Positions 62,125 to 64,000 of a stretch of 64,000 nucleotides of DNA are shown piece by piece. The notes beneath the pieces are model-generated. The model was not told the origin of the DNA. It saw only the letters and a program-made list of their open reading frames with translations, and did no database searches. Origin of the DNA: a candidate division TM6 bacterium GW2011_GWF2_37_49 (GTDB lineage: Bacteria; Babelota; Babeliae; Babelales; RVW-14). The translations under genes were made by a program, and so were the position numbers. Positions within the stretch are counted from its first letter, which is position 1; the number at the start of each line of letters is the position of its first letter. The DNA is taken from positions 1 through 64,000 of the forward strand of contig LBTE01000007.1 in assembly GCA_000989955.1 (NCBI GenBank), in the 5' to 3' direction.

Positions 62125-62138
62125 TCTCCCCTTTCATT

Positions 62139-62234
62139 GTCATCCTCGCGAACGCGGGGATCCAGTTCACATCAAACTTCAACTCAGATAACAAGATGAA
62201 ACTTAGCCTGGGTCCCCGCGTTCGCGATGACGAC
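62139..62234. repeat. Inverted pair of palindromic repeats between dnaB and ruvC
   Basis: Arm 1 runs from GTCATCCTCGCGAACGCGGG to 62165; arm 2 (62208-62234) is CTGGGTCCCCGCGTTCGCG then ATGACGAC. They pair over ~25 bp with few mismatches across a 42-base loop. The same arm occurs alone at 23420. Similar GTCATCC-CGC-GGGGATCC repeats are scattered in other bacterial genomes, notably host-associated ones; I infer a REP/MITE-like element, which may also stop transcription here. Confidence 0.75.
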
Positions 62235-62296
62235 GGATACGACTATCGTAAGTCAACAAACACTCAATCTCTATTATGTTTAGCGGCTATCAAATC

Positions 62297-63685
62297 TTAA
62301 TACCCGTCAGAAACGTCATAAAATCTTGTTATATCGCCCCTAAACTTAACATTTAATGTACCGGTCGGGCCGTTACGTTGTTTGCCGATAATAACCTCGG
62401 CCAGATCTGGATTTTCAGTATCAGGATTATAAACAACATCGCGGTAAATAAAGAATATAACGTCGCCGTCCTGTTCGATTGCTCCAGATTCACGAAGATC
62501 TGAAAGCATAGGTCTTTTGTCCATTCGACCTTCAAGCGAACGCGAAAGCTGCGACAACGCCAAAACAGGGATATTCAACTCCTTGGCCAGCGCCTTTAAC
62601 GATCTTGAAATTGCAGAAATTTCCTGCGTTCGGTTTTCGTACCGACTGGTCGAGTTTATCAGCTGAAGATAATCGATAACAAGCAACTGAATATTTTCCT
62701 TAGCCTTCAACTTTCTTGCCTTGGCACGTAATTCAAGAATAGAAAGACCTGGCGAATCATCAATAAAAATCTTTGCATCCGAAAGAACCGCCGCAGTATT
62801 TGTAAGATCCATCCACTCATCTGACGTGACCGCAGCATTTCTGATTTTTTGATACGGAATCTGCGATTCGGCAGAAAGCATGCGAAGCACTAGCTGTTCT
62901 GACGACATTTCAAGCGAAAACACACCGATGTTGGCGCCGCTGTGCCAGGCGTTCATGGCAATATTAAGAGCTAGAGCGGTTTTACCCATTGACGGACGAG
63001 CTGCTAAAATCAGCAAATCACCTTTTTGCATGCCAGAAGTAATTTCATCAAACTTGGCAAAGCCCGACGGAATGCCAGTTACGCCTTCGCGAGAATTTTT
63101 GACCTGAGCCAAATTTTGAAACGTTTTTTTCAATAAAATATCGAGCTGTATGAATGTTGTTGGAGAAAGTTTATTTGAAATCTGAAAAATTTTCTTTTCA
63201 GCGTTATCAAGTACGCCCTCGATCTGATCAAGGTCTTGATCATAACACGTAGAAATGATATCAGCAGCAGAACTGATCAAATCACGCAGGATGGATTTGT
63301 CTTTAACAATTTTGGCGTGTTGAACTACAAGCCCAATCGACGGAATGTCTTCTTGAAGCTCAATCAAATACGAAAGACCTCCAACCCCATCCAGCAATTT
63401 TTTTGAAGTCAAATAGTCCTGCAACACGAGCAAATCTATTTTTTTGTTTGATTGAGCGATATCAATAATTGCTTGATAAATAGTTGAGTGCTGTTTATTC
63501 GAAAAATCGCTCGATTTAAGGACATCTGAAACAAGCGTAAGATTCTCATCGTTCAAAAGTATAGCCGCCAAAACTGATTTCTCAGCTTCATGACTTGAAG
63601 GTAATTTTTTGCCTAAAACCGCCTCCGGTGATCGATGAAAATCCCTTGCATTCGAATAATCGTCTCTAGCTTGCTGCGTTGCCAT
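62297..63685 (-). CDS. dnaB: Replicative DNA helicase DnaB
   Basis: 462 aa, normal. N-terminal domain 'LPSSHEAEKSVLAAILLNDENLTLVSDVL' (~27-130), linker, and RecA-like motor with Walker A 'ILAARPSMGKTALALNIA' (~228), 'GVFSLEMSSEQLVLRML', Walker B 'LLVIDYLQLINS', 'LKALAKELNIPVLALSQLSR' and the arginine-finger loop 'RPMLSDLRESGAIEQDGDVIFFIYR'. DnaB is the hexameric fork helicase loaded by DnaA/DnaC. Here it follows rplI on the minus strand, the common rplI-dnaB order. Confidence 0.98.
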   Translation of the reverse strand: MATQQARDDYSNARDFHRSPEAVLGKKLPSSHEAEKSVLAAILLNDENLTLVSDVLKSSDFSNKQHSTIYQAIIDIAQSNKKIDLLVLQDYLTSKKLLDGVGGLSYLIELQEDIPSIGLVVQHAKIVKDKSILRDLISSAADIISTCYDQDLDQIEGVLDNAEKKIFQISNKLSPTTFIQLDILLKKTFQNLAQVKNSREGVTGIPSGFAKFDEITSGMQKGDLLILAARPSMGKTALALNIAMNAWHSGANIGVFSLEMSSEQLVLRMLSAESQIPYQKIRNAAVTSDEWMDLTNTAAVLSDAKIFIDDSPGLSILELRAKARKLKAKENIQLLVIDYLQLINSTSRYENRTQEISAISRSLKALAKELNIPVLALSQLSRSLEGRMDKRPMLSDLRESGAIEQDGDVIFFIYRDVVYNPDTENPDLAEVIIGKQRNGPTGTLNVKFRGDITRFYDVSDGY

Positions 63686-63724
63686 TAATTTATCTATCTT
63701 TAAATTCGTTTGTTATAAGTTTAA

Positions 63725-64000
63725 TTACTTTGATGCGAGGGCAACAACCTTCAGTGTGAATTGTGGCTTTAGCTTGGATGAAAGCTTGACTGTGACCTTG
63801 TGTTCACCAACAGACTTAATCGATTTTGCAAATTCAATCTGTTTTCTGTCGACTGAAATATCTTTTTCTTTAAGCAGAGCAACAACCTCTTCTGCACCGA
63901 CTGAGCCGTAAAGTTTGCCGTCATCGTGAGTTTTTTCTTTGACAGTCAAAACCATGTCCTTGAGCCGTTCTGCAAGCATTCCAATTTTGCTGCTGACAGC
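63725..64000 (-). CDS. rplI: 50S ribosomal protein L9, C-terminal part
   Basis: The last 91 codons lie in the window and the start is beyond the right edge, so the frame is open at 64000. 'LAERLKDMVLTVKEKTHDDGKLYGSVGAEEVVALLKEKDISVDRKQIEF' and the ending 'GEHKVTVKLSSKLKPQFTLKVVA' match the C-terminal domain of L9. It lies just upstream of dnaB, the usual neighbour, and is normally co-transcribed with rpsF and rpsR. Confidence 0.9.
   Translation of the reverse strand, partial: AVSSKIGMLAERLKDMVLTVKEKTHDDGKLYGSVGAEEVVALLKEKDISVDRKQIEFAKSIKSVGEHKVTVKLSSKLKPQFTLKVVALASK

Noticed and set aside
1-64000. tRNA, rRNA, tmRNA, RNase P RNA and SRP RNA genes
   Set aside because: I looked for GGTTCGA-type T arms and for the conserved cores of these RNAs on both strands by eye and found none; a tRNAscan/Infernal run would be decisive.

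Overview
The window is an AT-rich stretch of a bacterial chromosome with an outer membrane: it encodes lipid A disaccharide synthase (lpxB) and an LptF/LptG-type LPS exporter permease. Housekeeping genes are intact bacterial types (dnaA, dnaN, recF, dnaB, ruvC, ssb, dnaK, infC-rpmI-rplT, rny-ymdB, trpS, gmk, miaA, carD). They are interleaved with about 19 genes for proteins with predicted signal peptides or a lipobox. Several of these look directed at a eukaryotic host: ankyrin-repeat proteins, two Josephin-like cysteine proteases and an exported RING-finger protein. This mix, with a eukaryote/archaeon-type ProRS, suggests an obligate intracellular symbiont or parasite of protists. I tentatively think of Candidatus Dependentiae (TM6); that assignment is inference and no marker gene here proves it.

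Layout. 0-10 kb: mostly minus-strand housekeeping genes (spoVG fragment, rsmH, dnaA, an rRNA-methyltransferase-like gene, xer, trpS) with nth and two exported proteins on plus. 10.1-10.6 kb: a GC-rich island of hairpins. 10.7-21 kb: three paralogous MutS-type ATPases with signal peptides and membrane segments, around lpxB and ssb. 21-29 kb: an exported hydrolase fused to a macro-like domain, dnaK, a GC-rich structured RNA candidate and a tandem flippase pair. 29.7-44 kb: carD-miaA, an ankyrin pair, ppiD-like, a frameshifted recA, infC-rpmI-rplT, zapA, rny-ymdB, lptF, an EamA transporter and gmk. 44.8-48 kb: the tandem cysteine protease pair. 48.9-54.3 kb: proS, a second xer, dnaN, recF. 55.3-59.6 kb: exported fibre- or adhesin-like proteins. 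59.7-64 kb: the RING protein, ruvC, dnaB and rplI on minus.

Between genes lies a dispersed family of about 160-bp elements (11 copies found by eye, both orientations), which I do not recognise. In the 1-kb gap after recF, G-over-C strand bias on plus appears to turn into C-over-G, and a 28-bp dif-like site lies there, so this may be the replication terminus or a rearrangement joint.

The strongest points for follow-up are the exported MutS-like ATPases, the predicted ubiquitin-system effectors (C-H-D proteases plus RING protein), the repeat family, the doubly frameshifted recA, the possible terminus and the structured RNA candidate next to dnaK. No tRNA, rRNA, CRISPR array, transposase or prophage was seen.
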